Assembly: GCF_900258035.1 (NCBI RefSeq)
Contig: NZ_OGTP01000009.1
Span: forward strand, 62,001-126,000
DNA: 64,000 nt
Origin: Caballeronia novacaledonica
GTDB taxonomy: Bacteria > Pseudomonadota > Gammaproteobacteria > Burkholderiales > Burkholderiaceae
Direction of reading: 5' to 3'
The position numbers and the translations under genes are program-made. The stretch's first letter is position 1, and every line of letters begins with the position of its first letter. Positions 18,230 through 27,623 of this stretch are shown piece by piece. Under the pieces are notes generated by a model. The model had not been told where the DNA came from and did not search any database. It saw only the letters and a list, made by a program, of their open reading frames with translations.

Positions 18230-18253
18230 AAAAGATACTATTGAGCATCTTTT
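18230..18253. promoter_or_regulatory. Candidate TetR operator between tauD-like and tetR genes
   Basis: A perfect inverted repeat, AAAAGAT-N10-ATCTTTT, occupies the 106-base divergent spacer. A further half-site-like AAAAGATAC lies about 25 bases to the left at 18205-18212. The position between the dioxygenase operon and the TetR gene suits autoregulation and operon repression. Confidence 0.5.
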
Positions 18254-18277
18254 CGTTGGTCAACCGGGGGTTTTCCC

Positions 18278-18961
18278 ATGTCGCAGGAAGTCGAGAAGCC
18301 GTTGTCCGGTCGATTGGAGAGCGGCGATGGTTTCGTCGCGCCGCGTTATCGGAGCGGCCAGCGCACCGCCGACGCGCTGCTCGAGGCGGGCCGTGTCTTG
18401 CTCACGGATATCAGCTACGAGGCGCTGAGCATCAACGATCTGTGCAGCAGCGCGAATCTCACGAAAGGCGCTTTCTATCGCCGTTTCGAGAGCAAGGACG
18501 CTTTTTTTCTCGCGTTGCAGCGGCTTGCACTGGATGACGCGGCCCGGATCAAGGAGTCGCTCATGACGAAATTCGACCGGCCCGAAGGCGGCTCGATGAA
18601 ATTCGGGGAATGCGCGTATCTGGTGGTCGATGCAGTGCGCACGTGGCATCTCAAGCACTGCGGCGTGATCCGCGCGTCGCTACAACGTCGCGACCATACG
18701 TCCAACGGCTGGATACCGTTTCGGGAATACGGCAAGGGATTCGTCGACGAAGTCACCGACCGCATGATTCGCCTGCCCGAACTGCGCAGAGACAAGCAAG
18801 CGCTGGCGCGGCTGAAGAACGGATTCCAGGCGGTGATCGCGACGATGGTCAATGCGGCGTTGAACGATCCGGGACCGCTGCATCTCGACGATACGGCGAT
18901 GAGCGAAGCGCTGGGGCAGATGCTCGTGTTCTATGTGGCCGGGCAGGGGCGGTCGTCGTAG
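18278..18961 (+). CDS. TetR family transcriptional regulator
   Basis: This 227-residue protein has an N-terminal TetR helix-turn-helix (about residues 28-72, with I-N-D-L-C-S-S-A-N-L-T-K-G-A-F-Y-R-R-F) and a helical ligand-binding C-terminal domain. It is divergently transcribed from the catabolic operon headed by the dioxygenase, with 106 bases between start codons and an AAAAGAT inverted repeat in that space. It is therefore the likely local regulator, released by the operon's substrate or an acyl-CoA product. The effector is unknown. Confidence 0.88.
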   Translation: MSQEVEKPLSGRLESGDGFVAPRYRSGQRTADALLEAGRVLLTDISYEALSINDLCSSANLTKGAFYRRFESKDAFFLALQRLALDDAARIKESLMTKFDRPEGGSMKFGECAYLVVDAVRTWHLKHCGVIRASLQRRDHTSNGWIPFREYGKGFVDEVTDRMIRLPELRRDKQALARLKNGFQAVIATMVNAALNDPGPLHLDDTAMSEALGQMLVFYVAGQGRSS

Positions 18962-19340
18962 CGGAAACGGCAGGGATGGATCGCTCGATCTAAGGCCTCG
19001 CGAACGCTATTTCCATTTGGCAGTCCGGCAGTGTGGAGTCGGGCGCGTGAACGACGAACACCGAGCCCCAGCGCCTCCATGATGATGCGAGCCTGAAGCC
19101 AGAGCAGTTTGCAAGGCAGCCTTTCGCGTCGTTGGCGCGCGGCTGGATCGAATATGCCGAACTTTCTTGCGTTCTATTTTGATGTCGATGACCGGGTTCG
19201 GCCAATTGCCGCCTTTCGCCAAGACGATCGCGCGGTCATTCAAGTGACTTCTGCGCACCGCAATCGGCCATGAGCCGATCGTCGGACGCATGGCGCGTTG
19301 TGCGAGGAGCGAGAACGTGGAATGCACCCATGCATTGACG
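18962..19340. other. Gene-poor stretch, possible decayed coding DNA
   Basis: No complete gene is supportable here. Short frames exist on both strands but none has a domain, a ribosome site or consistent third-position GC. The lower GC and the position at the edge of the degraded region suggest relic sequence. Confidence 0.4.
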
Positions 19341-20072
19341 CTATGCTAGCGCAGCGCCGCCATCAAGCAGCACGGTCGAACCCGTGGCGTAACCGGTGGA
19401 AGCGAGATACAGGATAGCGTTCGTCACGTCTTCTGCTTGACCCACGCGTCGTACCGGCAACCGGGCCTCGGCATCCGCGTACATGCGCGTTCGGGCAACC
19501 TCGTCCAGATTTGACCACAGCGACGTGGCGATCAAACCGGGCGACACTGTGTTGACGCGAACCGGCGACAATTCCAATGCGAGGCCTCTTGCTAGCGCTT
19601 CGAGTGCTGCATTAATCGCACCTTGGAGCACTGAAGTCTTTCGCGGTCTCACGCTCAGAAATCCTGATACCAGTGTGAGCGAGCCGCCCTCCCGGATTTG
19701 CACCGCTCGCGCGACACGATAGGCGCCCCAAAACTTACTGTTCATGGCCGCGTATGCTTCGCAGAGCGGCAGTGAGCGGGCGGGACCCATGGGTGTCTCG
19801 CCCGCTGTCACCACCACATGATCGTAGACGGGGGCATTAGCGAAATATCTTTCGACAAAAGCGTCATCGGTAATGTCAAGGACGGTTGTGGTGACTTGCG
19901 CATTGACGTCTGCCGCGATCTGCCGCGCGCACACGTCGAGCTTAGCTGCGTTGCGGGATGCAATGGTTACTCGTGCCCCTTGAGCGGCGAACGACCTCGC
20001 CGTCGCCGCGCCCAGACCGGCACTGCCGCCCACGATTAGAACCGCCTTGTCTTGGAACAGTGATGATTCCAT
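19341..20072 (-). CDS. SDR-fold oxidoreductase with atypical active site
   Basis: This 243-residue protein has the classical SDR nucleotide motif G-G-S-A-G-L-G (residues 15-21), a T-A-G in place of N-A-G, the catalytic serine position (S136 in L-V-S-G-F-L-S) and P-G-L. The catalytic Y-x-x-x-K is not there: by alignment with the following A-A-L-E-A-L helix, those positions are Q150 and N154. It belongs to a divergent SDR subgroup whose chemistry is unclear. The next gene in the same direction starts further right, so the two may form an operon with the MFS gene at 20865-22235. Confidence 0.8.
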   Translation of the reverse strand: MESSLFQDKAVLIVGGSAGLGAATARSFAAQGARVTIASRNAAKLDVCARQIAADVNAQVTTTVLDITDDAFVERYFANAPVYDHVVVTAGETPMGPARSLPLCEAYAAMNSKFWGAYRVARAVQIREGGSLTLVSGFLSVRPRKTSVLQGAINAALEALARGLALELSPVRVNTVSPGLIATSLWSNLDEVARTRMYADAEARLPVRRVGQAEDVTNAILYLASTGYATGSTVLLDGGAALA

Positions 20073-20133
20073 GGACCTTCTCCAATTGATTTTAAAGACG
20101 CTCAGCCACTGATGCTCGCGTCATAGCGGGGAT

Positions 20134-20805
20134 TCACGAGATATCAGCGATGCGATGGTGCGAAAAAATCGTGTCGTAGCGTTGAAAGTTGCAGCCGCCG
20201 GGGACGGCGCGCGATATAAGGCTCTCAACGCCATTCAATGAAGAGTGATCGAGCGCCTCGATCACCAGAAGTCCCGAGAAGGCACCTTCCTGACTGCTTC
20301 GCATCGACTTTTCCCGCGTTGCGATGGATGTCGCATCCGTCTTTACCGCCATCGCACGCGCTGCAACGATCCAGTCCAACCCCACAACATCGTCGAGCAT
20401 TTTTTGACCGGCGAGACCGACCAAAGCCTCGGGCATCGAATCCTCGAACCTCGCGACCGCGATGTGAGTGCCGTACGCGCGGCCATGGTTTGCCGTGTGC
20501 GTCACGCCGCCGCCTCGCCTAAAATGCATCAGTGCTGGCATTATTTTTTGGGTCCACGGTGTAGGCGCGTTGAGTCGCGCGAGGTAGCCATCGCTGGACA
20601 TGACATCCGCGCTCGCCAGTTCGTACAACATCAGATATTCGGACGGTGATCGGTCGCGACGCTTGAATACACGGCCCGAAAGGAAGCCTGGAACGCCTAC
20701 GCGTTCGAAGATATGCTCGCGCGTCAGCCAATGGAGATAGTCCACCTCCGTTTCCGTCGCGATCGTGCTCCAGATCGCAAGCAAGCCGTCTGATTGATTG
20801 TTCAT
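20134..20805 (-). CDS. Unrecognised protein, possible dimeric alpha-beta barrel
   Basis: This 223-residue cytoplasmic protein has no signal peptide or membrane helix. The N-terminal half, with W-S-T-I-A-T-E-T-E-V-D-Y-L-H-W-L and later E-Y-L-M-L-Y-E-L-A, has the look of EthD/antibiotic-monooxygenase-type ferredoxin folds, and the second half may be a second copy (I-A-V-A-R-F-E-D). It lies between the atypical SDR and the MFS gene on the same strand, so a shared catabolic role is plausible. I cannot name the family with confidence. Confidence 0.6.
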   Translation of the reverse strand: MNNQSDGLLAIWSTIATETEVDYLHWLTREHIFERVGVPGFLSGRVFKRRDRSPSEYLMLYELASADVMSSDGYLARLNAPTPWTQKIMPALMHFRRGGGVTHTANHGRAYGTHIAVARFEDSMPEALVGLAGQKMLDDVVGLDWIVAARAMAVKTDATSIATREKSMRSSQEGAFSGLLVIEALDHSSLNGVESLISRAVPGGCNFQRYDTIFSHHRIADIS

Positions 20806-20864
20806 TTACTCCTCGCTTCATATAGTTGATTGACAGCGCTTTCCGATACGTTCCGCGATCACGT

Positions 20865-22235
20865 TCACAGCGTTGCCTGATTTGCGTTCGTAGCATGGTT
20901 GCCGATGACGTCGTCCGTGGAGTCGAGACGATTCATGTCGATTCCGGCGGTCTCGGGGCCGATCGCGATCATGCAGAACGAGAGCACGTTAAGCGTGGCG
21001 ACGAGGGCCACAAGTGGCCAGGGGGAGCCGTGACTCAGGTTCAGCAGCCACGTCGCGACGACTGGAATCGGCCCGCCGGCGAAGAGGCTCGCTCCGGTGA
21101 AGGCCAGCGCGGATCCGGAATAACGGACGTTGGTGGGAAAGACTTCCGCGAATGCAACCGGCTGAATGCCGGTTTGAACCTGCGTGAAGCCCATAAACAG
21201 TCCCATCGCCAGTGCCATCATGGCGAAGCTTCGCGTTCCGAGCATCGGAAAGTAGATCATCATGATGATGAACGTGGCCGTGGACGCCATCAACAGCGTG
21301 CGCTTGCGTCCGATTTTGTCGCTGAGAAGGCCGCCGGCGATCGAGCCCACGACCGCGCATGCATTCGCGATCATCAGCAGCGTGAAGCCGGTCTGCTTCG
21401 GCACGCCGAGCGAGTTGGTCAGATAGCCCAGCGTAAACACGACGGCGAGATAAAAGAGTGCCGTAGGTCCGCAGAAGAACAACATCATGCGGACGATCGT
21501 CTTCCAGTGCAGCCGGAACGCGTCGCGTAGCGGACTGCCGAGCGTCCCGACGGCGGACTGCTTCATCTGCACAAAAGCGGGTGTTTCCGATACGCGCAGT
21601 CGAATATAGATGCCGACCAACACCAGAAGAAAGCTCATGACGAAGGGGATACGCCAGCCGTAACTCAGGAACGTGTCAGCGGTCATCGTAGCGGAGAGGA
21701 CGAGCAATACCGCGTTCGCAAGTATCTGGCTCAATGGCGCGCACATGCCGATGAGCCCGGAGTACTTTCCACGCCGATTGGAAGGCGCATGTTCAAGCGC
21801 CATGAGCTGACCGCCGGTCGATTCTCCGCCGAGCGCGAACCCCTGGATGATGCGCAAAAGCACGAGCAGAACGGGAGCCAGCATGCCGATTTGGGCGTAT
21901 GTCGGAAGCAGACCCATCAATACCGAGGTGATGCCCATTACGGAAACGGTGCCGAGCATCAGATTGCGCCGCCCGATCTTGTCGCCAAAGTAGCCGCAGA
22001 TGATAGCGCCCAACGGGCGCGCCGCGAGACCGACGCTGAACGTCGCGAGTGATGCAAGCAGCGCCGAACTCGGCTCCATGGATGGAAAGAACAGCTTGGG
22101 CAGCACAGTTGCGGCGACTGAGCCGTATAGCGTGAAATCGAACCATTCGAGCGCCGTTCCGAGCGTCGCGGCGCTGACCGCGCGCTGTGCCATCGAGCGC
22201 GTCGAATCGGCAGCGTGATTTGCTTCCTTTGACAT
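20865..22235 (-). CDS. MHS-family metabolite:H+ symporter (MFS)
   Basis: This 456-residue transporter has twelve predicted helices and the metabolite:H+ symporter pattern: A-L-E-W-F-D-F-T-L-Y-G in helix 1, G-Y-F-G-D-K-I-G-R-R between helices 2 and 3, R-I-I-Q-G-F-A-L-G-G-E, and R-G-K-Y. Relatives carry shikimate, alpha-ketoglutarate, proline/betaine or aromatic acids. It lies downstream of an IclR gene on the same strand. A 3' fragment of a close paralogue survives at 23736-24029. A nearby dehydroquinase relic hints at a quinate/shikimate-type substrate. Confidence 0.87.
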   Translation of the reverse strand: MSKEANHAADSTRSMAQRAVSAATLGTALEWFDFTLYGSVAATVLPKLFFPSMEPSSALLASLATFSVGLAARPLGAIICGYFGDKIGRRNLMLGTVSVMGITSVLMGLLPTYAQIGMLAPVLLVLLRIIQGFALGGESTGGQLMALEHAPSNRRGKYSGLIGMCAPLSQILANAVLLVLSATMTADTFLSYGWRIPFVMSFLLVLVGIYIRLRVSETPAFVQMKQSAVGTLGSPLRDAFRLHWKTIVRMMLFFCGPTALFYLAVVFTLGYLTNSLGVPKQTGFTLLMIANACAVVGSIAGGLLSDKIGRKRTLLMASTATFIIMMIYFPMLGTRSFAMMALAMGLFMGFTQVQTGIQPVAFAEVFPTNVRYSGSALAFTGASLFAGGPIPVVATWLLNLSHGSPWPLVALVATLNVLSFCMIAIGPETAGIDMNRLDSTDDVIGNHATNANQATL

Positions 22236-22348
22236 GTCTCCTCCGTGAATCTAAAAAATTTGGGTTTTCTTGACTTTGGCTTAGGAATACTAATTACTAT
22301 GATCTGAAATCATCCTCGCCATCAAGCGCATCGGATGCGATTCGTCTC

Positions 22349-23164
22349 CTAGCTGGTGATGCTTACTGCGAAGTTGGGACCTTGCATGGCTCGCCGCAGC
22401 ATCGGCGATACGCCGCTCGCCTCGGACAACTCGGCGGCCGTCGACATCAACGGAGACACGAGCGCCTTCATGCGCTCATCGTTTAGCCTCGACATCGGGC
22501 CCGCGATGATCAAAATCGCGCGGACCTCGCTGTTCGTCGCGCGTACGGTCGTAGCCATTGAACTCATCGACGGCAGGAACATATCGTGAGTCGTCGCGTA
22601 ACCGTCAGCACGCGCAATCTCGATCAAGGGTAGAAGCGTTCTGAACGTCGTCGGCGCCTGCGGCCCGAAGTCCGCCGGCGCGCCAAAGCCTTGCTTCGAT
22701 ACCAGCCTCATGATGTCTTCGTCGCTTTTGCCGGCGAGCCAAATTATGCCCGCAGCACTACAAGACAGCGTCACCGGGCGGCCCATCTCGGGGTCGTAGC
22801 GGATGCCCTGCCGTGCGCCTTGCGCCTTGGCGACGTAAATAAGCTGCTCGCCGTCGACAATCGCGAGTCGAACTAGTTCGCCAGATGTCGACGCGAGGCG
22901 CTCAAGGATTGGCTGCGCGATATCGACGACTCCGCCCGCGCTCAGAAAGCGCAACCCGAGCGACGGCATCTTCATAGTTAGGGTGAATTCGCCGCGCCGT
23001 TCGTCCTTGCGCACGTAATCTTGTTCCATCAGATCGGCGAGCAGTCGGTGTGTCGCGCTGACCGGCAGGTCGAGTTTAATCGACAACTCGGAAAGCGTCT
23101 TACCCTCCGGTGAACTGGCGAGCTCTTCCAGTACACGAAGGATTCGTTCAGCGACTGCGCTCAT
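22349..23164 (-). CDS. IclR family transcriptional regulator
   Basis: From the ATG at 23164 (GAGG eight bases upstream) this is a 271-residue regulator. The N-terminal winged helix spans about residues 5-65 (T-L-S-E-L-S-I-K-L-D-L-P-V-S-A-T-H-R-L-L), and the C-terminal effector domain includes R-Y-D-P-E-M-G-R-P-V and the S-C-S-A-A-G segment. A 33-bp palindrome lies 56 bases upstream of its start codon and is a likely autoregulatory operator. It probably controls the MFS gene downstream and once controlled the broken aroQ gene on the other side. Confidence 0.88.
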   Translation of the reverse strand: MSAVAERILRVLEELASSPEGKTLSELSIKLDLPVSATHRLLADLMEQDYVRKDERRGEFTLTMKMPSLGLRFLSAGGVVDIAQPILERLASTSGELVRLAIVDGEQLIYVAKAQGARQGIRYDPEMGRPVTLSCSAAGIIWLAGKSDEDIMRLVSKQGFGAPADFGPQAPTTFRTLLPLIEIARADGYATTHDMFLPSMSSMATTVRATNSEVRAILIIAGPMSRLNDERMKALVSPLMSTAAELSEASGVSPMLRRAMQGPNFAVSITS

Positions 23165-23219
23165 TGCTCGGCCTCGGGATGGGTTGCACGACGGCTCTGG
23201 CACCGTGACCACAGTTTAA

Positions 23220-23252
23220 TGGAAAGTATTTGCATTTTGCAAAGAATTTCCA
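23220..23252. promoter_or_regulatory. 33-bp IclR-type operator palindrome
   Basis: The sequence is TGGAAA-N3-TTTGCA-N3-TGCAAA-N3-TTTCCA, with both nested pairs perfectly inverted. The outer TGGAAA/TTTCCA halves resemble known IclR-type boxes. It sits between the iclR start codon and the aroQ pseudogene, in a clearly AT-rich gap. Confidence 0.65.
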
Positions 23253-23283
23253 AAAATACGAGGCGAGGACGCGGCGGAAGCGT

Positions 23284-23731
23284 TCAGCCTTGCGCGCCCC
23301 GAAGATCGTCGATTGCGCGAATAGCTAGGAGGTAGCTGTTCGCGCCAGCGCCGCAGATCACTGCGGTCGCCGCCACCGAGCTCGTCGAGTAACGGTATTC
23401 CTCGGAACCCCGGTGGATGTTTGTGATATGCACCTCGACCACCGGTCGGCGGATCAGCTTGACCGCGTCGAGCACCGGAATCCGCTCGAAGGAAAAGCCG
23501 GCAGGATTGGTGATCTGCGCGGCGTCCTGCAGGAACGCCTCCTGGATCCAGTCGATCAGCTCGGACTCGCTGTTGGTCTAACGGAACACGCACTCGAACT
23601 CGAGCGTGTCGGCCAGAGCTACGCAGTTGTGTCCGATGTCCTTGAGCGTGGTGTTGCCGTACAGGTGAGGCGTCCCGGACGCCCAGCATGTACAGGTTGG
23701 AGCCGTTGAGGATGTAGAGCTTGCGACTCAT
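23284..23731 (-). pseudogene. aroQ: aroQ (type II 3-dehydroquinate dehydratase) pseudogene
   Basis: The 448-base span equals a full AroQ of about 149 codons, but the frame is broken. It starts M-S-R-K-L-Y-I-L-N-G-S-N-L and needs a frame change near 23665 to continue as H-L-Y-G-N-T-T-L. It then meets a TAG at 23578-23580 where the family has Gln in F-R-Q-S-N. After that one frame runs to the end through E-L-I-D-W-I, N-P-A-G-F, V-E-V-H-I-T-N-I-H and G-A-G-A-N-S-Y-L-L-A-I. The active-site tyrosine and histidine codons are still there. The gene was probably part of a catabolic IclR-aroQ-MFS unit. Confidence 0.85.
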
Positions 23732-23735
23732 GGTT

Positions 23736-24029
23736 TCAGTGTGGTGTGCTGCATTCCAGGGCCGTGTTTCTGGTTTCCCGGGACGTCGCAATCATGAGGA
23801 AGGAGAGCAGGTTGAGCGAACCGCAAACCGCGACGATGGCCCACGGCGAGCCGTGAAAGGCGTTGAGCAGCGCCACGGCGACGATCGGCATCGGCCCGCC
23901 GGTGAGCACGTTGGCGCCCGAGTACGACAGTGCTGAACCCGTGTAGCGCGCCTCGGTCGGAAACGACTCGGCGAACCATACTGGCTGGATACTGTTCTGG
24001 AACTCCTTGAAGCCGAGGAAGGCGCCCAT
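23736..24029 (-). pseudogene. 3' fragment of an MHS-family MFS transporter
   Basis: About 97 codons encode the last helices of a transporter closely similar to the C terminus of the intact gene at 20865-22235 (shared patterns F-K/T-x-x-x-x-x-I-Q-P-V, A-E-x-F-P-T, G-S-A-L, G-G-P-x-P-I/V-V-A, H-G-S-P-W). The first 350 or so residues are gone. It lies directly upstream of the aroQ pseudogene on the same strand, and its 5' side stops at about 24030, where a different gene fragment begins. Confidence 0.82.
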
Positions 24030-24458
24030 CCCTACGATCTCGACATGGGCCAGGCCGCGCGGCTTTCATGCACGTCGACCGGACTCGCGTGGCTCATGAC
24101 GATGTCCGACGAGCAAGCTGCCGCACTAGTCCTGAAGCAGGGCATCGGTCAGCCGAAGGAGTTCGGCCTCGATGCGCCGACAACGCTAAAAGCACTGGCC
24201 GGTTTCCTGCACGCCGCGCGGGTGCGCGATTACGCGATGATCGACGAGGTCTTTGCGCCAAGAATGTCTGCGGTTGCGGCACCCGTGGTCAGCGGCTCGA
24301 GTAGCGTCGGCGTCATCAGCCTGGCGGGGGCGCGGGCGCGGCTGACGGTCGAGAAGATTCACGAATACTCGGTGCTGCTGCGCGAGGCGGCCAATGAACT
24401 CACGCAGTTGAGCACTATGGCTGGATTTCCCGCGCGACCGCGTCTCGGCAAGGGATGA
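24030..24458 (+). pseudogene. 3' fragment of an IclR family regulator
   Basis: The frame enters as Y-D-L-D-M-G-Q-A, matching the R-Y-D-P-E-M-G-R-P core of IclR effector domains, and runs to a natural stop at 24458. The DNA-binding half and the first part of the effector domain are missing. The fragment begins exactly where the MFS fragment on the other strand ends, so one deletion or inversion joined two interrupted genes head to head. It is similar to, but not the same as, the IclR at 22349-23164. Confidence 0.8.
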
Positions 24459-24953
24459 GCAGAAATCAGTCCAAGGTTCTTCGGCAGGCGACAAACGTCG
24501 CCTCGGATGATTTTTTAGGGTATTGCGGGATGGATGACCGGCCCACTCTATTAGCGGCCCTTGGGTACCTGACTGCATGACCGACTGCAGTGGGTCGCCA
24601 AGCGCCTTCACACTCTCTAACCGGACGCCGCTCGACTCCTTTGGCGGCAGCCCTTCGGTATCGGAGGTTCCGTGGCAGCCGAGCCAATTCCGACTGCAAA
24701 CTGGTCAACGAATTCTGTGCGAGCGAGACCGCGTGTCGACTCACGGGTTTACCCTAATGTCGAACGGTGATGGTCAGAGCGGGGCTGTTAAACCGCAGGT
24801 GTCGGACCGTGCGCGGTACACGGCGGAACTGCGAGCTTCATCCTAAGTAATTGTTTTCTCGAGAAAAATGTGCGCCGCATCAGGTGCGGGATGCCGCGTA
24901 CCAGTTCAGAGTTAAGTGAATCTCGACAGGAATCCCCCACTCGCATCCCCTCC
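24459..24953. other. Non-coding or degraded stretch upstream of groESL
   Basis: I see no supportable gene in these roughly 500 bases. Short frames on either strand lack domains and ribosome sites. The right end merges into the groES promoter. It may hold relics of the broken gene set to the left. Confidence 0.4.
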
Positions 24954-24982
24954 TTGAAATTGTCAAACTCGATCCATATAAT
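24954..24982 (+). promoter_or_regulatory. groESL promoter
   Basis: TTGAAA at 24954-24959 and TATAAT at 24977-24982 are separated by 17 bases, a near-ideal housekeeping promoter. CTTGAAA followed by CCATATA also partly fits a heat-shock (sigma-32) promoter, so overlapping use is possible. The -10 box touches the CIRCE operator. Confidence 0.8.
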
Positions 24983-25008
24983 TGGCACTCACCGCACGAG
25001 AGTGCTAA
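24982..25008. promoter_or_regulatory. CIRCE operator (HrcA binding site)
   Basis: TTGGCACTC-N9-GAGTGCTAA is one base away from the consensus TTAGCACTC-N9-GAGTGCTAA. It overlaps the end of the -10 box and lies about 80 bases before groES, the standard place for HrcA repression of chaperonin operons. Confidence 0.93.
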
Positions 25009-25087
25009 CAAGATTGCCGTCCGGCGAGATTGTTCTCAACGGGCGGGTTTTCCCGCGTTTTCAGTCTCAATCAAGAGAGGAGTGTGT

Positions 25088-25378
25088 ATGAACCTTCGTC
25101 CTTTGCACGATCGCGTCATCGTCAAGCGTCTGGACCAGGAAACCAAGACCGCATCCGGTATCGTGATTCCGGAAGCCGCGGCTGAGAAGCCGGATCAAGG
25201 CGAAGTGCTGGCCATCGGCCCGGGCAAGCGCGATGACAAGGGCGTGCAGAACGCTCTCGACGTGAAGGTCGGCGACCGCGTTCTGTTCGGCAAGTACGCC
25301 GGCCAGACCGTCAAGGTCGACGGGCAGGAACTGCTCGTCATGCGCGAAGAAGACATCATGGCCATTCTGGTCAAGTAA
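25088..25378 (+). CDS. groES: Co-chaperonin GroES
   Basis: This 96-residue protein matches GroES throughout: [13 protein letters not shown] at the start, the mobile loop around residues 16-32 ([11 protein letters not shown]) and the C-terminal E-E-D-I-M-A-I-L. It caps the GroEL cylinder as a heptamer during ATP-driven protein folding in the cytoplasm. The ATG at 25088 follows AGAGAGGAG. groEL follows after 95 bases in the same operon, under the CIRCE/HrcA and probable heat-shock promoter upstream. Confidence 0.98.
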   Translation: MNLRPLHDRVIVKRLDQETKTASGIVIPEAAAEKPDQGEVLAIGPGKRDDKGVQNALDVKVGDRVLFGKYAGQTVKVDGQELLVMREEDIMAILVK

Positions 25379-25425
25379 GCATCCTTCCTGCACGTTCCGG
25401 CTTCGTCCGACTGGCCGCTTTGTGA

Positions 25426-27114
<1,689 letters not shown>

Positions 27115-27174
27115 TCTGGCTGACGCCGGTTACATCGGCGCGGGCTTCGAAAGAGGCTCGCGCCGTGCCAAAAG

Positions 27175-27201
27175 AAAACCCGCAGCGATGCGGGTTTTTT
27201 T
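27175..27201 (+). terminator. Rho-independent terminator after groEL
   Basis: CCCGCA-GCGA-TGCGGG forms a six-base-pair stem with a tetraloop, preceded by AAAA and followed by seven T residues. Because it has A residues on one side and T on the other, it could also end transcription of the convergent gene at 27211-27603. Confidence 0.9.
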
Positions 27202-27210
27202 ACGTCCGGT

Positions 27211-27603
27211 CTATTTGTTCATCTCTTCGCGCAATTTCTGCGCGGCCGCCCTGTAGTCGTACGTCGGATAAAACTCCGTCCGATAGCCGCCCCACGCGGT
27301 GCTCTCGATCGCGCGGTTGACTTCGCGCAGCCGGTCCGCGGGCACGCGCAGCGTCACCACCTGTCCGATGCCCATCATCACGTACCACGAGACCACTTCC
27401 ACGCCCGGCGGCGGAAACTGCTTGAAGTAGCCTTGTTCCTTCAGTTGCTGGTTGATCTGCGGCAGCGTCTTCGATTCGTCGTGCTTGAGGAAGATCGTCA
27501 GCAGGAACGTGCCGTCGCCGGCAGGCGTCGCGTTCTGCGCTTTCGCGGGCGTGATCGAGATAAACAACGACGCGGCCAGCGCGGCCACGAGCAATTTGTG
27601 CAT
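27211..27603 (-). CDS. Exported protein, possible muconolactone-isomerase-like fold
   Basis: From the ATG at 27603 this is a 130-residue protein with a clear signal peptide (M-H-K-L-L-V-A-A-L-A-A-S-L-F-I...A-K-A-Q). The mature part, F-L-L-T-I-F-L-K-H-D-E-S-K-T-L followed by V-V-S-W-Y-V-M-M-G-I-G-Q-V-V-T-L and R-A-I-E-S-T-A-W-G, resembles ferredoxin-like alpha-beta proteins of the muconolactone isomerase/YCII type. I know no function for periplasmic members. It is convergent with groEL and lies just downstream of the DUF72 gene. Confidence 0.7.
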   Translation of the reverse strand: MHKLLVAALAASLFISITPAKAQNATPAGDGTFLLTIFLKHDESKTLPQINQQLKEQGYFKQFPPPGVEVVSWYVMMGIGQVVTLRVPADRLREVNRAIESTAWGGYRTEFYPTYDYRAAAQKLREEMNK

Positions 27604-27623
27604 CGGGCAATCTCCCAAGAACG

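Noticed and set aside
19007..19327. 106-codon minus-strand frame in the gap after tetR
   Set aside because: No ribosome site, no domain and no support from neighbours; treated as relic or non-coding DNA.
24466..24744. 92-codon minus-strand frame before groES
   Set aside because: No recognisable domain and no clear start signal; could be a fragment but cannot be supported.
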